A stretch of DNA of 64,000 nt. It comes from Mesorhizobium ciceri biovar biserrulae WSM1271. GTDB taxonomy: Bacteria; Pseudomonadota; Alphaproteobacteria; Rhizobiales; Rhizobiaceae. This document shows positions 42,294 to 50,860 of the stretch, in pieces (within the stretch, counting starts at the first letter, position 1; every line of letters starts with the position of its first letter). The stretch lies in assembly GCF_000185905.1 (NCBI RefSeq), contig NC_014923.1, positions 1,488,001-1,552,000 of the forward strand, given 5' to 3'. Below the pieces are notes generated by a model, which was not told the origin of the DNA, did not search any database, and worked only from the letters and a program-made list of their open reading frames with translations. Both the position numbers and the translations under genes were made by a program.

Positions 42294-43457
42294 ATGAAGG
42301 GCGAAACAGGAGAACGGCGGCGGCATCTGCTGTGGGCTTTGCCCGCATCGCTGATCCTGCATGCGCTCATCGCAGCGTTTCTGATCTATGGCCTGCCGAG
42401 ACCCGAGCAGCAGCCGGTTCAGCAGGAACAGCCCGTCAATGTCGCGATCGTGCCGCCGCCCGAGAAGCCCAAGCCGAAACCTGCTCCAAAGCCGCCGGAA
42501 CCGACACCTGAAAAGAAGGCTGAAAAGCCGCCTGAACAAAAGCCGCCGCCGCCGAAACCGCCAGACGACCAGGTTCTGAAGCGCGTTTTCCAGTACGGCC
42601 AGAAAGATACCGGGCCGGAGAAATCGCTCGACGGAAGCAGCGCTAAACCCAACACGCCGTCGCCGGCCAAGGATGAGGCTGCAAAGCCGCCTGTCGCGCC
42701 GACACCCGCGCCGACGGAGCCCGCCCCGGCTGCAACGCCACAGCAGAAGGCAGACCCCAGCAAGCCTGACGAGAAGCCGGCCACCGTTGCGCCGGACGAA
42801 AAGCCCGCGCAAAGCGAGGAAAAGCAGGCGACCGAGGACACCGACAAACAGCAGCCGGACAAACAAGAACTCGCACCGCAACCTGACGAAAAGCAAGCCG
42901 TCGTGACGCCAAAGCCATTGACGGCTGAGACCGGTGACAAGCCGGCGCCTCCAGCTTCGACTGGAAAGGCAAAGTCCAAACCTGCCAAGACAATGACGTT
43001 CAAACCCGCAAGAGCTTTCAAAGCGCCGATCGGGAATGCTGGAAGGTCAAATCCCACCAACGACGACGTTGCAGGATCACCAATCTATTCCGGCCTTCCG
43101 GGCGTCAGAAAGCTTTACTCGCAAGGGGCAACCGGCAATGCGTTCGCTACAAGCTCCATGGAGAATGTGCCGCGCGGTCAGCGGGTAGCCACCCTTTGCG
43201 GCAACGTTCTGAGCCGGGAACTGCAAAGTGCCGACTATACGGTCAAATGGGTGCCAACCATTACGCTGGACAAAGGCAATGTTCTCAATCCTCCGCAGGC
43301 CGCCTTCAGCACCAGAAACGCTTGGTACAACCTAAATTTCCGATGCGAAGTCGACGCCGATGCGACGAGGGTCCTGTCCTTCAACTTCCGTGTGGGCTCA
43401 CTCGTGCCGCCTGGCGAATGGGCCAGCCGTGGATTCACAAAGTATCGTCTAAACTAG
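42294..43457 (+). CDS. TonB-like proline-rich membrane protein with DUF930 domain
   Basis: 387 residues. A single membrane helix (about 13-33), a very long Pro/Lys/Glu/Ala-rich periplasmic stretch (about 36-235, many KP and EKP repeats), and a globular C-terminal domain (about 285-387: LCGNVLSRELQ, WYNLNFRCEVDADATRVLSF, SLVPPGEW) that I assign to DUF930, a domain of rhizobial envelope proteins. The extended arm resembles TonB/TolA and could span the periplasm. An upstream TTG would add 12 residues. No ExbB/ExbD genes nearby. Confidence 0.8.
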   Translation: MKGETGERRRHLLWALPASLILHALIAAFLIYGLPRPEQQPVQQEQPVNVAIVPPPEKPKPKPAPKPPEPTPEKKAEKPPEQKPPPPKPPDDQVLKRVFQYGQKDTGPEKSLDGSSAKPNTPSPAKDEAAKPPVAPTPAPTEPAPAATPQQKADPSKPDEKPATVAPDEKPAQSEEKQATEDTDKQQPDKQELAPQPDEKQAVVTPKPLTAETGDKPAPPASTGKAKSKPAKTMTFKPARAFKAPIGNAGRSNPTNDDVAGSPIYSGLPGVRKLYSQGATGNAFATSSMENVPRGQRVATLCGNVLSRELQSADYTVKWVPTITLDKGNVLNPPQAAFSTRNAWYNLNFRCEVDADATRVLSFNFRVGSLVPPGEWASRGFTKYRLN

Positions 43458-44128
43458 GCCGGCACACCAAACCTAGCCAATTGCCGGCTAACTTCTTGCC
43501 AGTCGGCGCAGACGAAATCGGCACCGGCAGCCGTCAGCCGCGCGGCGTGCTCGGCATAGGTATGGCCGCCGCCGGTGTAGCCGATCGCCGTCATGCCGGC
43601 GGCGATCGCGCCCTGGATGCCGAAGGGCGAGTCCTCGATGACGATGCAGTCAACGGGATTGGCGCCGATCTTGTCCGCCGCGAAGAGGAAGATGTCCGGC
43701 GCGGGCTTGCCGTTCTTGACCATCGAGGAACTGTAGATCGCATCGCCGAAGAAACGCGCCAGCCCGGTCACCGCAAGGCTGTGGTTTATGCGCTCGACGG
43801 AGGAGGACGAGGCGACACAGCGATCGCCCGCGAGCGCCTCCAGAAAGGCAGTGATTCCCGGTGTCGGCTTCAATTCCTGCGAGAACAGCACCTTGGTCTC
43901 GGCCCAGATGTCGCCGTCCGCCGCCGCCGGAAACTGGTGGCCGGTCAAATCTTTGATCCTGGCGATGATATCGGACTGCTTCATGCCGATGCATTGGGCG
44001 ATGATGCTGGTGTTGACGCCGGGCATGCCGTGCTTTTCGTAGACGCGCTCATAGGCGCGGGCGGCCAGAGGCTCGCTGTCGACAAGAACGCCGTCGCAAT
44101 CGAAAATAATAGGCCTTGGTCGCGCCAC
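43454..44128 (-). CDS. HAD-superfamily sugar-phosphatase/phosphoglucomutase-like hydrolase
   Basis: 224 residues, HAD subfamily IA: nucleophile FDCDGVLVDSE (Asp10, acid/base Asp12), motif II ASSSSVERI, motif III Lys in VKNGKPAPDIFL, motif IV IEDSPFGIQGA. A helical cap domain follows motif I. Such enzymes dephosphorylate small sugar phosphates or isomerise beta-glucose-1-phosphate. It ends 4 nt inside the convergent DUF930 gene. Near the PTS operon but on the other strand; a link to it is possible but unproven. Confidence 0.87.
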   Translation of the reverse strand: MARPRPIIFDCDGVLVDSEPLAARAYERVYEKHGMPGVNTSIIAQCIGMKQSDIIARIKDLTGHQFPAAADGDIWAETKVLFSQELKPTPGITAFLEALAGDRCVASSSSVERINHSLAVTGLARFFGDAIYSSSMVKNGKPAPDIFLFAADKIGANPVDCIVIEDSPFGIQGAIAAGMTAIGYTGGGHTYAEHAARLTAAGADFVCADWQEVSRQLARFGVPA

Positions 44129-44222
44129 GCGTTTCCCTCTCGAGTCAATTTTCGCACATCGCTATCGGCAAAAAGTCAAATGTTCAATAGCACGTGCGTT
44201 TTTGGGGACGCGAAGAGCGGGC

Positions 44223-44864
44223 TCAAAGCTGGCGCAACGCATCGCTCGCACGGGAAGACCCGAGCGCCCGTTGCATGGCTTGCCGGGACTGCGCGCGATC
44301 CGGGGTGATCCAGTTGGGTTCGGCGCCGAGAAAGCGGTCGAGGAAAGCCACCGCATAGGCCGGCATCTCGGTCACATTCTCGCGATAGGACCACCAGGTG
44401 CGCAAATCGTCGGCGCATTTGTCGATCCCGGGTGTCGTGCCGAATTCCTGCTCGTGGATCGCCGAAATCACCGAGACGCAGTAGTTGGTGTAGAGGAAAC
44501 CCTCCGGCCAGAAGCGGACGATTTCCAGCGTGCCGGCGTTCGTTTCCGTCTCGATCAGCTGCGTGAGGCCGGAGATTTCCCTGGCCGGCGCCTGTTTTAT
44601 CAGCTCACGCAGCACGAGGCCGGCGGCAAAGACGATGAAGTCGGCGCGGTCGATCGCGGCGAAGCGCTTCTGCCCCTCCATGATCTCGACCCAGTCGAGA
44701 AAGGCCCTGGTGAGCTTGGCCTCGTCGATCTCGAAGCGCACGCCGAACGTGTCCGAGACCACCTTGGCGCTGCCGCGAAAGGTGGCGCGGAACCAGCGCA
44801 ACTGCCGCAGCCGATGGCGAAGATCGGGCATCAAGGCCAGTTCGTCCCTGAAGGGCAGGTCCAT
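44223..44864 (-). CDS. Conserved-looking protein of unknown function
   Basis: 213 residues, soluble, mostly helical, with aromatic-rich segments (VRFWPEGFLYTNYCVSVI, DLRTWWSYRENVTEMPAYAVAF). Nothing I recognise. It lies divergent from the PTS operon, about 200 nt apart. Confidence 0.7.
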   Translation of the reverse strand: MDLPFRDELALMPDLRHRLRQLRWFRATFRGSAKVVSDTFGVRFEIDEAKLTRAFLDWVEIMEGQKRFAAIDRADFIVFAAGLVLRELIKQAPAREISGLTQLIETETNAGTLEIVRFWPEGFLYTNYCVSVISAIHEQEFGTTPGIDKCADDLRTWWSYRENVTEMPAYAVAFLDRFLGAEPNWITPDRAQSRQAMQRALGSSRASDALRQL

Positions 44865-45060
44865 GTTTCCTCGTATCCTGTTTCCCGGTCAGCCTAGCAC
44901 AAGCGCGCCGCCGCCGAAATCTGTCAGCGGCCCTGTGGATGACCGCTTCAGAGGCCAATATCATACATATTGACATTCTCGGAAACAAATGTTCTCACTT
45001 TGCTGTTGTCACGCGCCGGTCCAAGGTGCGATTCAACTGAGGCTTCGGGAGGAGAACCGA

Positions 45061-45498
45061 ATGGCGATTTGGCAGTGGGGACTGCTTCTGCTGGTTATCG
45101 TGTGGGCGCTGCAGTCGCTCGGCGTCTGGCTGCAGATGCGGCATTATTCGGATGTCTTCAGGGGCGTCACCGACCAGTACAAGGACGGCTTCGTCGGAGC
45201 CGGCAATTTTCGCGGCCGGTTGGCCAAGGGCACCATCGCGCTCGTGGTGGTGACGCCCGATCTGGTCGTGCGCCGCCTGATGGTGATGAGCGGCCGTTCC
45301 GTCTTCACCAAGTTCAAGAGACATGAAGAATTCGAGGGTGTTCCCCTCGATCGACTCCGGTCCAACCCTGCAATCATGGGGGAGGGGGAACCCGGTGTGG
45401 CCGAGGCCGTGAAACGGGCGATCGAGCAGATCGACAAGACACGGTCGGAGCCGGGGAAGAAGCCGGGCCTGTCCGGTTTGAACGTAGCAAGGGCTTAG
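45061..45498 (+). CDS. srlM: GutM/SrlM-type glucitol operon protein
   Basis: 145 residues from the ATG of MAIWQWG, preceded by GGGAGGAG. One N-terminal membrane helix (about 5-24), then the GutM-like domain (RHYSDVFRGVTDQYKDGFVGAGNFRGRLAKGTIALVV). In E. coli GutM is an activator of the glucitol operon. It opens the PTS operon with about 90 nt to the IIC gene. Its regulatory role here is uncertain since a SorC regulator is also close. Confidence 0.8.
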   Translation: MAIWQWGLLLLVIVWALQSLGVWLQMRHYSDVFRGVTDQYKDGFVGAGNFRGRLAKGTIALVVVTPDLVVRRLMVMSGRSVFTKFKRHEEFEGVPLDRLRSNPAIMGEGEPGVAEAVKRAIEQIDKTRSEPGKKPGLSGLNVARA

Positions 45499-45586
45499 AG
45501 CCGGATGATTTCGGGCTCTAAATCAAAGGGATAGAGGACGCCGCGCACCGACTGGGATCAACCGGCGGGTGGCATAAGGAGGAGAA

Positions 45587-46348
45587 ATGTCTGTATTTTC
45601 GTTGTTGGCGCAGCATGCCGACATGGCCGTGCACAATCTGCATGTCGCAGGTGCCATGGTTTCGGATGCCGCATTGCATGGCAAGCTCGCTGTCGAGCAT
45701 GCCTCCGACCATCTCGTTGTCCTCGCACAAGCGGACAGCGGACCGATCACCGTCGATCAGTTCAAGGAAAAGCTGAAGGACGTCCAGCAGGAAGAGCAGC
45801 TCGGCTGGCTGACCGCCATCGGCAAGTACTTCATCGGCATCTTCCAGAAGGGCGGCGAGGTCTTCGCCGGCTTCGTCACCGGCATCATTCCGACGCTGGT
45901 CGTGCTGATGACGGCCTTCTATGCCGTCACCGAACTGGTCGGTGAAGAGCGCGTGCATGGCCTGGCGCGCGGCGCCGGCCGGATCGCGCTGACGCGCTAC
46001 ACGCTTTTGCCGCTGCTGGCGGTGTTCTTCCTCACCAATCCGATGGCCTATACGTTCGGATCGTTCCTGGAAGAAAAGCACAAGCCAGCCTTCTATGACG
46101 CGGCCGTGTCCTATGTGCACCCGCCGCTCGGCCTGTTCCCGCACATCAATCCCGGCGAGTATTTCGTCTGGGGTGGCATTCTCGTCGCGCTGCTGGAGCT
46201 GGAAAAGAAGGGCGTCGTCGTCGCCGGCTACCACGTCAAGGTGGCGATCTGGTACGCCATCGTCGGCCTCGTCGTCATCCTGCTCAAGGGCATGCTGACC
46301 GAACGCATCACCGCGATCATGGCACGCCGCCAAGGCGTCGAGCTGTAA
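45587..46348 (+). CDS. srlA: PTS glucitol/sorbitol-specific EIIC (membrane channel)
   Basis: 253 residues, EIIC-Gut family. The N-terminus is longer than in E. coli SrlA (about 70 extra soluble residues, MSVFSLLAQHADMAVHN onward) before the family core: IFQKGGEVFAGFVTGIIPTLVVLMTAFYA and LPLLAVFFLTNPMAYTFGSFLEEK. Forms the membrane translocation unit with the IIBC protein. Confidence 0.87.
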   Translation: MSVFSLLAQHADMAVHNLHVAGAMVSDAALHGKLAVEHASDHLVVLAQADSGPITVDQFKEKLKDVQQEEQLGWLTAIGKYFIGIFQKGGEVFAGFVTGIIPTLVVLMTAFYAVTELVGEERVHGLARGAGRIALTRYTLLPLLAVFFLTNPMAYTFGSFLEEKHKPAFYDAAVSYVHPPLGLFPHINPGEYFVWGGILVALLELEKKGVVVAGYHVKVAIWYAIVGLVVILLKGMLTERITAIMARRQGVEL

Positions 46349-46364
46349 GGGCGGGGAGGACATC

Positions 46365-47366
46365 ATGGCCAAGACATATAAAGCCGTAAAAATCTCCCAG
46401 GGCAAAACCGGCTGGGGTGGCCCGCTCATCATCGAGCCGACCGAACAGCGCAGCAAGGTGGTTTCCGTCACCGGTGGTGGCATTCACCCGGTGGCGCAGC
46501 TCATCGCCGACATGACCGGCGCCGAGGCCGTCGACGGCTTCAGGGCACCGCCGATCGAAAGCGAGATGGCGGTTGTCGTCGTCGATTGCGGCGGCACCGC
46601 ACGATGCGGCGTCTATCCGCGCAAACGTATCCCGACCGTCAATCTGACGCCGGTCGGTCAATCCGGGCCGCTGGCCCAGTTCATCACCGAGGACATCTAC
46701 GTTTCGGGCGTGAAGCCGGCCAACATCACAATGGCGGACGGATCCGAAACGATCACGACTGCAGGGGGAGCAGCAGCGATGAGTTCAAACAACAATGCGA
46801 CCGCGGCACCACAGCCGCTGCCGAGCGAAGGTGGGCTGATCGGCCTCATCAGCACGATCGGCCGCGTCATGGGACGTATCGTCGGCATCTTCTTCAATGC
46901 CGGCCGCCGCACCATCGACCAGGTCATCCGCAACGTGCTGCCGTTCATGGCCTTCGTGACCATGCTCATCGGTCTGATCCTGTATACCGGCATCGGCGAT
47001 GTGCTGGCGCAGCCGATGGGTCCGCTGGCCAACAACATCGTCGGCCTGCTGATCATCTCGGCGATCTGCGGCCTGCCGTTCCTGTCGCCCATCCTCGGGC
47101 CAGGCGCTGTCATCGCGCAGGTCATCGGCGTCGCCATCATCGGCCCGCAGATCGCCAACGGCACGATTTCGCCGGCAATGGCACTGCCGGCGCTGTTTGC
47201 CTACAATACCCAGGTGGGCTGCGACTTCGTCCCCGTCGGCCTGGCGCTCGGCGAGGCCAAGCCTAAGACGATCGAAATCGGCGTTCCGGCGGTGCTCATC
47301 AGCCGCCAGATCATGGGTCCGGTCTCGGTGCTGATCGCCTGGGTCGTCAGCCTGATCGTGTTCTAA
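46365..47366 (+). CDS. srlE: PTS glucitol/sorbitol-specific EIIBC
   Basis: 333 residues. IIB domain about 1-125 with GKTGWGGPLIIEP and the phosphocysteine region VVDCGGTARCGVYPRKRIPT (Cys75 or Cys81), a short Asn/Ala linker, then the membrane IIC2 domain (RRTIDQVIRNVLPFMAFVTMLI; AICGLPFLSPILGPGAVIAQ). Receives phosphate from IIA and transfers it to the polyol during uptake. Sixteen nt after the IIC gene. Confidence 0.9.
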   Translation: MAKTYKAVKISQGKTGWGGPLIIEPTEQRSKVVSVTGGGIHPVAQLIADMTGAEAVDGFRAPPIESEMAVVVVDCGGTARCGVYPRKRIPTVNLTPVGQSGPLAQFITEDIYVSGVKPANITMADGSETITTAGGAAAMSSNNNATAAPQPLPSEGGLIGLISTIGRVMGRIVGIFFNAGRRTIDQVIRNVLPFMAFVTMLIGLILYTGIGDVLAQPMGPLANNIVGLLIISAICGLPFLSPILGPGAVIAQVIGVAIIGPQIANGTISPAMALPALFAYNTQVGCDFVPVGLALGEAKPKTIEIGVPAVLISRQIMGPVSVLIAWVVSLIVF

Positions 47367-47475
47367 GGCAATTCCGGGAAAAGCGCACAATGCTTTCCCT
47401 TGGAAACTGCGTCAAAACAAAGAGACAGAGCGGTTCACCGCTCTAGGGAAAGTTTGAGAAAATGAGGTTCGCCAT

Positions 47476-47856
47476 ATGACGGTTCTTTTGAGAACACGGG
47501 TCACTGCCATCGGCCCCGAAGTGGCGGACCTTGCCGAAGGGGGCGTGGTCATCCTGTTTGCGGATGGCTCGCCGCCGGAGCTTGCCGAGGTTTCGGTGCT
47601 CCACAAGGCGGAGCAGGGACCAAGTGACGGAGCGCCCGCCAAGGGCGCTTCGATCACCCTCGGCCCGGTTGCCGCTGTTATCACAGCGGTCGGCTCCAGC
47701 GCGTGGAGCAAGGTGCTGGAAATGGGTCATGTCGTCATTTCGTTCAACGGCGCTACCGAGGCCGAGAGACCGGGCGAGATCTGTGCGTCGCAAGTCGATC
47801 CGCAAGCGCTCGTGGCCGCCCTGAAGACCGGCGCGATCATCACCATCGCCGCCTGA
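47476..47856 (+). CDS. srlB: PTS glucitol/sorbitol-specific EIIA
   Basis: 126 residues, EIIA-Gut family. The phosphorylated His is His43 in SPPELAEVSVLHKAEQ, the same position as in E. coli SrlB; LGPVAAVITAVGSSAWSKV and GHVVISFNGATEAERPG complete the fold. Passes phosphate from HPr to the IIB domain. Confidence 0.9.
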   Translation: MTVLLRTRVTAIGPEVADLAEGGVVILFADGSPPELAEVSVLHKAEQGPSDGAPAKGASITLGPVAAVITAVGSSAWSKVLEMGHVVISFNGATEAERPGEICASQVDPQALVAALKTGAIITIAA

Positions 47857-47912
47857 CAGCATTCGCGCCGCGGCCCATGTTGGGAGCGGCGCCCAAAACC
47901 AGAGTATTTGCC

Positions 47913-49892
47913 ATGGAACGCTCGACCATCGTCAGAGTGCATGAAGGTTTGCACGCCCGTCCCGCGACGCGGTTCGTGAAGCTCGCCAAGGGCTTCGAAT
48001 CCGACGTCGAACTGATCAAGGACGGCAAGGCGGTCAGCGCCAAGAGTTCGGTCAAGCTGATGCTGCTGGCGGTCAAGGAGAACCAGGAAGTCACGGTGCG
48101 GGCGAATGGCGCCGATGCCATCGAGGCGCTCGAGGCGCTGATCGGCTATCTCGAGAATCCGCGGGCCGGCCTCGATGATGAAGCGGAAGCGCAGAGCCCA
48201 GCCAACGATGCCGGGCAGGAAGCGGCACCCGCGCCGGGATCCGTGCCGGCGGCACCTGGCGGGGCAAACCGCTTGCGTGGCGTGGCCGCCAGCGAAGGTT
48301 TCGCCATCGGCCCGGCCTTTGCGCATTTCCCACCCGATATCGCCGGACAGGGCCGCATGTTGCGGGCCGAGGAGATAAAAGGCGAGATCGACAGGTTCCG
48401 CACGGCTGTCGGCGCGGTCCAGGCCCGCATGGATCATGCGTTGGCGCAGGACAGCCTGTCGGCTGGAGACCGCGGCATCGTCGCCGCGCTGCGCGATATC
48501 GCCGCCGACGACAGCCTGACTGGTGAGGCCGAGGGCCTGATCAAGGGCGGCAACGACGCGGTTTCCGCCGTCATCACCGCCGCCTCCACCATTGCCGCCG
48601 AATTCAGCGCCGTCGACGATCACTATCTCAACGCGCGGGCAGATGATGTCCACGCCGTTGGGCGGCAGATTTGCCTGGTGTTGCTGGGCCAAGACGATGT
48701 CAGCCTCGAAAACATCCCCGAAGGGGCTATCCTGATCGCCGACGACATCGGCGCCTGGGATCTGGCACGCGCGCCGCTGAAGCGTATCGGCGGCGTGGTG
48801 TGCGGCCATGGCGGCGCCACCTCGCACATCGCCATCATCGCGCGCTCGCACGGCATTCCGGCAGTGCTCGGCCTCGGCGACCAGGTCAATGCCTTGCGTA
48901 CCGCGCGAGACGTCGCGCTCGACGGCAATGCCGGCCATGTGATCATCGACCCCGACGAGGCGACCCGTGCCGATTTCGCCGGCCGCGTCGAAGCGGCGGC
49001 AAAGGAGCGCGCCGGGCTGACCGTCTTCAAGACGGTGACGCCGAAGCTCGCCGACGGCAGGATCATCGAGGTGGCGGCCAATATCGGCTCACTCGAGGAA
49101 ATCGAAGCGGCGCAAGAGGCTGGTGCCATGGGCATCGGCCTGTTCCGCACCGAGCTTTTGTTCATGCGCCATATGCATCTGCCCTCGGAAGACATGCAGG
49201 CCGAGACCTATGCGGCGCTGGCCAAGGCTTTTGCGCCTTATCCGGTCATTGTGCGCACGCTCGACATCGGCGGTGACAAGCCGATTGCCGGCATCGAATT
49301 TCCCGACGAGGAGAATCCCTTCCTCGGCTGGCGCGGCATCCGCATGTGTCTCGACCGGCCCGACATCTTCAAGCGCCAACTGCGGGCGCTGCTGCGCGCA
49401 GCCGTGCACGGCAACATCAAGGTGATGCTGCCGATGGTGTCCGACCTCTCGGAGGTCAGGCAGACGCGCGTGCTGGTCGACGAATGCACGGCCGAGCTGA
49501 AAGCCGAAGGCGTGCCGCACGCATCATTCGATCTCGGCGTCATGATCGAAACCCCGGCCGCCGTGCTCATCGCCCCGGCGCTGGCCAAGGAGGTCGCTTT
49601 CTTCTCGATCGGCACCAACGATCTGACCCAGTACATCATGGCCGCCGACCGGCTCAATCCGACCGTCGCCAAGCTCAACGACGTCACCAATCCGGCCGTC
49701 ATGTCGGCGATCGAAATGACGGCAAAAGCCGGCGTCGCCGCCGGTATCATGGTCGGCATGTGCGGTGAGGCGGCCGGCCGTCCGGATCTGATTGCGACCT
49801 TCGTAAAGATGGGGCTGACCGAACTCTCGATGAGCCCGGCTTCGATCCAGCGCGCCAAGAAAGCGATTATGGCCATGGCCGCCGAAGGCTAG
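47913..49892 (+). CDS. HPr-Enzyme I fusion phosphotransferase
   Basis: 659 residues. HPr domain 1-88 with GLHARPATRFVKLAK (His14) and the KSSVKLM segment containing the regulatory-type Ser; an acidic Ala/Pro linker (about 88-115); then complete Enzyme I: phosphohistidine His305 in GGATSHIAIIAR, PEP-binding GLFRTELLFM and the C-terminal TIM barrel with PMVSDLSEVRQTR and GMCGEAAG. Ends at normal EI length. A dedicated fusion placed in the operon makes this PTS self-sufficient and separate from the nitrogen-PTS proteins usual in rhizobia. Confidence 0.92.
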   Translation: MERSTIVRVHEGLHARPATRFVKLAKGFESDVELIKDGKAVSAKSSVKLMLLAVKENQEVTVRANGADAIEALEALIGYLENPRAGLDDEAEAQSPANDAGQEAAPAPGSVPAAPGGANRLRGVAASEGFAIGPAFAHFPPDIAGQGRMLRAEEIKGEIDRFRTAVGAVQARMDHALAQDSLSAGDRGIVAALRDIAADDSLTGEAEGLIKGGNDAVSAVITAASTIAAEFSAVDDHYLNARADDVHAVGRQICLVLLGQDDVSLENIPEGAILIADDIGAWDLARAPLKRIGGVVCGHGGATSHIAIIARSHGIPAVLGLGDQVNALRTARDVALDGNAGHVIIDPDEATRADFAGRVEAAAKERAGLTVFKTVTPKLADGRIIEVAANIGSLEEIEAAQEAGAMGIGLFRTELLFMRHMHLPSEDMQAETYAALAKAFAPYPVIVRTLDIGGDKPIAGIEFPDEENPFLGWRGIRMCLDRPDIFKRQLRALLRAAVHGNIKVMLPMVSDLSEVRQTRVLVDECTAELKAEGVPHASFDLGVMIETPAAVLIAPALAKEVAFFSIGTNDLTQYIMAADRLNPTVAKLNDVTNPAVMSAIEMTAKAGVAAGIMVGMCGEAAGRPDLIATFVKMGLTELSMSPASIQRAKKAIMAMAAEG

Positions 49893-49906
49893 CCCAGGCC
49901 GGCTGA

Positions 49907-50704
49907 CTACGGCAGATGGGCAAGCAAGGTGGCGAAGACCGGTGTCAATTCACTGATCGGGTTTGCCTTGGCGCAAGCCTGAACGATGCGATCGTGGCGA
50001 ATATCCGCCGCCAGGATGGCGATCTCCAGCATATCCGGCTCCGGCGCGCCGTCCCTGCCGGTGGTCGCCAGGCCGCAGGCCAAAGCGAGCGGCGCCAGGC
50101 AGCTTATGTCGAGCGCCCGGCCGCCCGCCGGCGTTCCCGGCACGGTCTCGGCAAAGCGAACGGGACGTTGATTGAGGCACTCGACCAGCAGCGCCGAGCA
50201 GGTGGCCGCGATTGCCTGCAGTCCGGCACCCGGCGCGGCCAATGCGGCCAGGAGATCGCCATGCCGCTTGCGCATCGTGGCATGGACGGCCGCGAAATCG
50301 GCTTCGTGGATGCGGGCATTGTCGATGTTCAGGCCGGCAAGCACCGCTTTGGTCAGATAATACATATCGCGCCGGAACAGGCGCTCGGCGTCCAGTTGGC
50401 GATCCTCGTTGCCGACCGGGAAATAGGTGCCGAGGCCCTTCACCGTGGTGCCGTCCACCTTGATCGGGCGCTCATGCGGGACGAAAGCTTCGGCGATCGA
50501 CAGTGCTTCGTCGACGGCACTCGCGGCATGGCTGAGCAGGCCTTCGATGCCCTTGCCTGGAAACGGTGGCAGATGGCTGGTTGCTTCGCGCAGGATACTA
50601 GCATCGCCGCTGCCGTCATGGCGGCTCTGGCGGATGATTTCGCGGACTTCCCGCAGCCGGTCCTTCAGATTGACGCGGACATCTTCGGAGATTTGTCGGA
50701 GCAT
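49907..50704 (-). CDS. Uncharacterised protein beside the sugar PTS
   Basis: 265 residues from the ATG of MLRQISEDVRVN. Soluble and mostly helical; FPGKGIEGLLSHAASAVDEALSIAEAFVPHERPI and YFPVGNEDRQLDAERLFRRDMYYLTKA are the most distinctive stretches. No family recognised. It converges on the HPr-EI gene (14 nt apart) and is divergent from a SorC regulator with a palindrome between them, so it is very likely controlled by that regulator. The operon lacks an obvious sugar-phosphate dehydrogenase; this protein is a candidate for a missing step, but that is conjecture. Confidence 0.7.
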   Translation of the reverse strand: MLRQISEDVRVNLKDRLREVREIIRQSRHDGSGDASILREATSHLPPFPGKGIEGLLSHAASAVDEALSIAEAFVPHERPIKVDGTTVKGLGTYFPVGNEDRQLDAERLFRRDMYYLTKAVLAGLNIDNARIHEADFAAVHATMRKRHGDLLAALAAPGAGLQAIAATCSALLVECLNQRPVRFAETVPGTPAGGRALDISCLAPLALACGLATTGRDGAPEPDMLEIAILAADIRHDRIVQACAKANPISELTPVFATLLAHLP

Positions 50705-50768
50705 CGCGGATCGCCTTGAAATTTGCTGCGGATAGCCGACCGGGGCAGCCGCCACTCTCTACATTGTT

Positions 50769-50780
50769 CCTATCGATAGG
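50769..50780. promoter_or_regulatory. Operator-like palindrome for the SorC regulator
   Basis: CCTATCGATAGG, a perfect 12-bp palindrome between the divergent uncharacterised gene and the SorC gene; a partial second copy (CAATAGGCGATAC) follows within 20 bp. Confidence 0.6.
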
Positions 50781-50860
50781 TAGATCAATAGGCGATACTA
50801 GACCAGCATGCAGAATCGGCGGCGGCGCCCTCGTCCGTCGCCGCAGGGGGAGAGACAGAC

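Noticed and set aside
44970..44998. Sigma-70 promoter of the PTS operon (TTGACA)
   Set aside because: The -35 is good but the sequence 17 nt later (TCTCAC) is a poor -10; kept out of the features.
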